Source of the DNA: Sphingomonas sp. CCH21-G11
Lineage (GTDB): Bacteria > Pseudomonadota > Alphaproteobacteria > Sphingomonadales > Sphingomonadaceae
NCBI RefSeq assembly: GCF_001555965.1
Contig: NZ_LSHX01000019.1
Span: forward strand, 38,532 to 102,531
Length of the DNA stretch: 64,000 nucleotides
Direction of reading: 5' to 3'
Program-made: the position numbers and the translations under genes
Notes under the pieces: generated by a model
Database searches by the model: none
What the model was told of the DNA's origin: nothing
The model's input: the letters and a program-made list of their open reading frames with translations, nothing else
In this document: piece by piece, positions 61,274 through 64,000 of the stretch
Layout of the letters: each line of letters opens with the position of its first letter
How positions within the stretch are numbered: position 1 is the first letter of the stretch

Positions 61274-62008
61274 TCAGGCGACCGCGTCTTCCTCCGCAGT
61301 GCGCGTGCGGCGGCGGCGACGCGGCTTGGCCTCGTCCGCATCGTCGGCGCGCGCATCGACGGGCTCCGCGCCGAGCGAGGGCGGCAGCCGGTCGGCTTCG
61401 ATCCCCGCCGGTGCCGCATCGCTCATCTCGACCGCCGGCATTTCGCGGCGGGGGCGACGGCCGCGGCGTGGCGCTTCGGCATCACCGGCGGCGGGAGCTT
61501 CGGTCCGTGCGCCCTCATCGACGCCGTGACCTGCGCCATTGCCGTTGAAGCGGGCGGGGCGATCCTCGCGCACCGGACGGTCCTCGCGCGGCTGGCGCTC
61601 CTCACGCGGCTGGCGTTCGGCGCGTTGCGCGCGCGCGGGCTGCCGCGACGATTCGCGCTCCTCGTCCTGGCCGTCGCCGTCGAATTCGATGTCGTCATCC
61701 TCATCGTCGAAGGACGAATTGTCGTCGCGCTCCTCGCGGCCACGACGATTTTCCTCGAAGCGCGAGCGCGATTCGTTGAGCACGCGGAAATAGTGATCGG
61801 CGAACTGGAGATAATATTCGGCGTTGACCCGGTCGCCCTGCATCTGTGCATCGCGCGCCAGATTCTTGTATTTTTCCAGCAACTGCGCGGCGTTGCCCCG
61901 GGCACGATTGTCGATGCGGTTGCCGTTATCGGGACGATTGGGGTTCCCGCCACCCTGCGAGCGTTGCCCGCCACGACCGCGACGGCGGCCGGCCTGACGA
62001 TTGTTCAT
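61274..62008 (-). CDS. DUF4167 domain-containing protein
   Basis: A 244-residue cytoplasmic protein. The N-terminal 95 residues hold the DUF4167 core: NRARGNAAQLLEKYKNLARDAQMQGDRVNAEYYLQFADHYFRVLNE, a helical region with conserved basic and aromatic residues. The rest is a low-complexity tail of acidic then arginine-rich repeats (RQPREERQPREDRPVRED), which suggests RNA or nucleic-acid contact. Function is unknown, but the prfA-prmC-DUF4167 order is widely conserved in Alphaproteobacteria. The codon before the ATG is TTG, which is open but not needed. Confidence 0.85.
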   Translation of the reverse strand: MNNRQAGRRRGRGGQRSQGGGNPNRPDNGNRIDNRARGNAAQLLEKYKNLARDAQMQGDRVNAEYYLQFADHYFRVLNESRSRFEENRRGREERDDNSSFDDEDDDIEFDGDGQDEERESSRQPARAQRAERQPREERQPREDRPVREDRPARFNGNGAGHGVDEGARTEAPAAGDAEAPRRGRRPRREMPAVEMSDAAPAGIEADRLPPSLGAEPVDARADDADEAKPRRRRRTRTAEEDAVA

Positions 62009-62011
62009 CAA

Positions 62012-62274
62012 GATAATCTGGTCCTGTCCTAAAGCCTGTTCGCTGATCCACTCGATCCAGGATTGCGTGGTTCGTCACGAGACGCGGCGGCGAGCCGACG
62101 CGATCCGCTAGCCATGGCCGCCGGACTGCAGCGACTGTCATGACGTGGGGTGGAGCGGCGATCATTTCGTTCAACCGCCGACAGCCGGCGTGGTCGAAAC
62201 TCGTTAGCCCCGCCCCTGCTCTAGCCGGGCGCGCACCGATCGCCAAGTGAAATATGGTATTGGCCGCAACCGTT
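62012..62274. other. gap between prmC and the DUF4167 gene
   Basis: These 263 nt precede the DUF4167 start. They must hold its promoter and leader, but I see no convincing hexamers, RNA structure or open frame. Confidence 0.4.
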
Positions 62275-63083
62275 TCAACGCACGATCACCGCGCGCGGTC
62301 GCCCGGCCAGGTCGTGGCGCAGCGCGGCCGCCAGTCCCGTCGCGCGCACCATCGCGGTCACCGCGTCCGCCTGGCGATGTCCGATCTCGAGCGCGGCCAT
62401 CCCGCCGGGCGCGATCAGGCGCGGCAGTTCGGGGACGATCCGCCGATAGGCATCGAGCCCGTCCGGTCCGGCGAACAGCGCCTCGGGCGGCTCGTGCGCG
62501 CGGACCTGATCGGGCAGCGGCTCGTCCACCCCGATATAGGGCGGGTTGGCGAGCACGAGGTCGAACCGGTCGTCAATGCCCTCCGCCCAGTCGCCCCAGC
62601 CGAAGCGGGCGCGGCCAGACATCCCCAGCATCGCCGCGTTACGGCGCGCATAGTCCAATGCGACGTCCGACGTGTCGCGACCGAATCCGACCGCATCGGG
62701 CCATTGGGCAAGTGCGGCGAGCAGCAGCGTCCCGGGTCCGGTGCCCAGATCGAGGACGCGTGCGGGTGGCACAGCGCCGAAATGCGCCACCGCCGCATCG
62801 ATCAGCGTTTCGCTGTCCGGGCGCGGGATCAGCACGCCCGGCCCGACGGCCAGCGTGATCGTCCAGAAATCGCGCGATCCGGTCAGATAGGCGACCGGCT
62901 CGTGCGCCAGTCGACGCTCGACCAACCCGGCAAAGCCCGCGGGTTCGGGCGCGTCGAGATGGCGCAGCAGCACATCCTGCCGCGCGCAGCCCAGCGCGTG
63001 GGCCATCAGCAGTTCGGCATCGAGCCGGGGCGTGTCGCTGACCGATGCCAGCCGCGCCGTCGCCGCGTTCAGCGCCGCGCGGA

Positions 63084-63087
<4 letters not shown>
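62275..63087 (-). CDS. prmC: peptide chain release factor N5-glutamine methyltransferase
   Basis: A 270-residue SAM-dependent enzyme that methylates the GGQ glutamine of release factors RF1 and RF2. The SAM motif is [14 protein letters not shown] and the catalytic motif is [25 protein letters not shown] is also typical of PrmC. Translation starts with GTG (63087), overlapping the TGA of prfA by 4 nt, so the methylase is made together with its substrate. Confidence 0.95.

Positions 63088-64000
<913 letters not shown>

Overview
The window is a 64 kb piece of a GC-rich chromosome from an alphaproteobacterium of the Sphingomonadales, most likely Sphingomonas or a close relative. This is inferred from several things seen in the sequence: the DUF3576-leuS-lptE-holA order, a CpdR-type receiver protein, TonB-dependent receptors of the Xanthomonas/Caulobacter type, SapC, DUF4167, and many ATGA or GTGA gene overlaps. 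There is no phage, integron, insertion sequence or CRISPR array. Two tRNA genes (Gly-GCC and Val-GAC) lie on either side of the accessory region.

Layout. Positions 1-21.4 kb are mostly housekeeping: a GNAT tail and CoA transferase, a secreted GH13 amylase, DUF72, an AI-2E permease, holA, lptE, leuS, DUF3576, a ThiE-like protein, yggS, a HAD phosphatase, ribA, xthA, lolA, ftsK, a UbiH-type hydroxylase, Trm112, a LON-domain protein and a thioredoxin-TPR protein. Positions 21.6-51.5 kb are a polysaccharide-utilisation region. Positions 51.6-64 kb return to housekeeping and conserved genes: cpdR, N-formylglutamate amidohydrolase, SapC, an FAD oxidase, a DEAD-box helicase, DUF1289, two DUF4139 proteins, DUF4167, prmC and the 5'-truncated prfA.

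The carbohydrate region has three parts. A seven-gene minus-strand operon (31528 down to 21578) encodes an SDR, a glucarate-dehydratase-like enolase-superfamily enzyme, a FucP-type permease, an SMP-30 lactonase, a large GH2 enzyme, a CE2-like SGNH esterase and a sugar-porter permease. It reads as import plus oxidative catabolism of a uronic or aldonic acid. Divergent from it is a GH10 enzyme. Next comes module A: an RraA-type aldolase, an IclR regulator, a TonB receptor, two tandem right-handed beta-helix proteins, a GH113-like enzyme and a second RraA-type protein. Last is module B: a FadR-type GntR regulator, a second TonB receptor, a third beta-helix protein, a GspC-like protein and a GH36 alpha-galactosidase. 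The model is that large glycan fragments enter through the TonB receptors, are cut by the beta-helix and GH enzymes, and the monomers pass through the inner-membrane permeases to be oxidised, dehydrated and cleaved by aldolase to pyruvate. The exact glycan cannot be read from the sequence.

The strongest regulatory signal is a 15-bp palindrome (ACATATC-N-GATATGT). It is perfect at two places, near-perfect at one and degenerate at two. The copies lie in the control regions of GH10, the second beta-helix gene, RraA2, the GntR gene and the second TonB receptor, and most overlap a recognisable -10 box. This suggests a regulon of the GntR protein encoded among them. The window also holds two apparent minus-strand small RNAs of similar plan (C6 loop, then a terminator), a REP-like palindrome read in frame inside leuS, long inverted repeats in two convergent intergenic regions, and a symmetrical, apparently leaderless divergent promoter between the ThiE-like gene and yggS.
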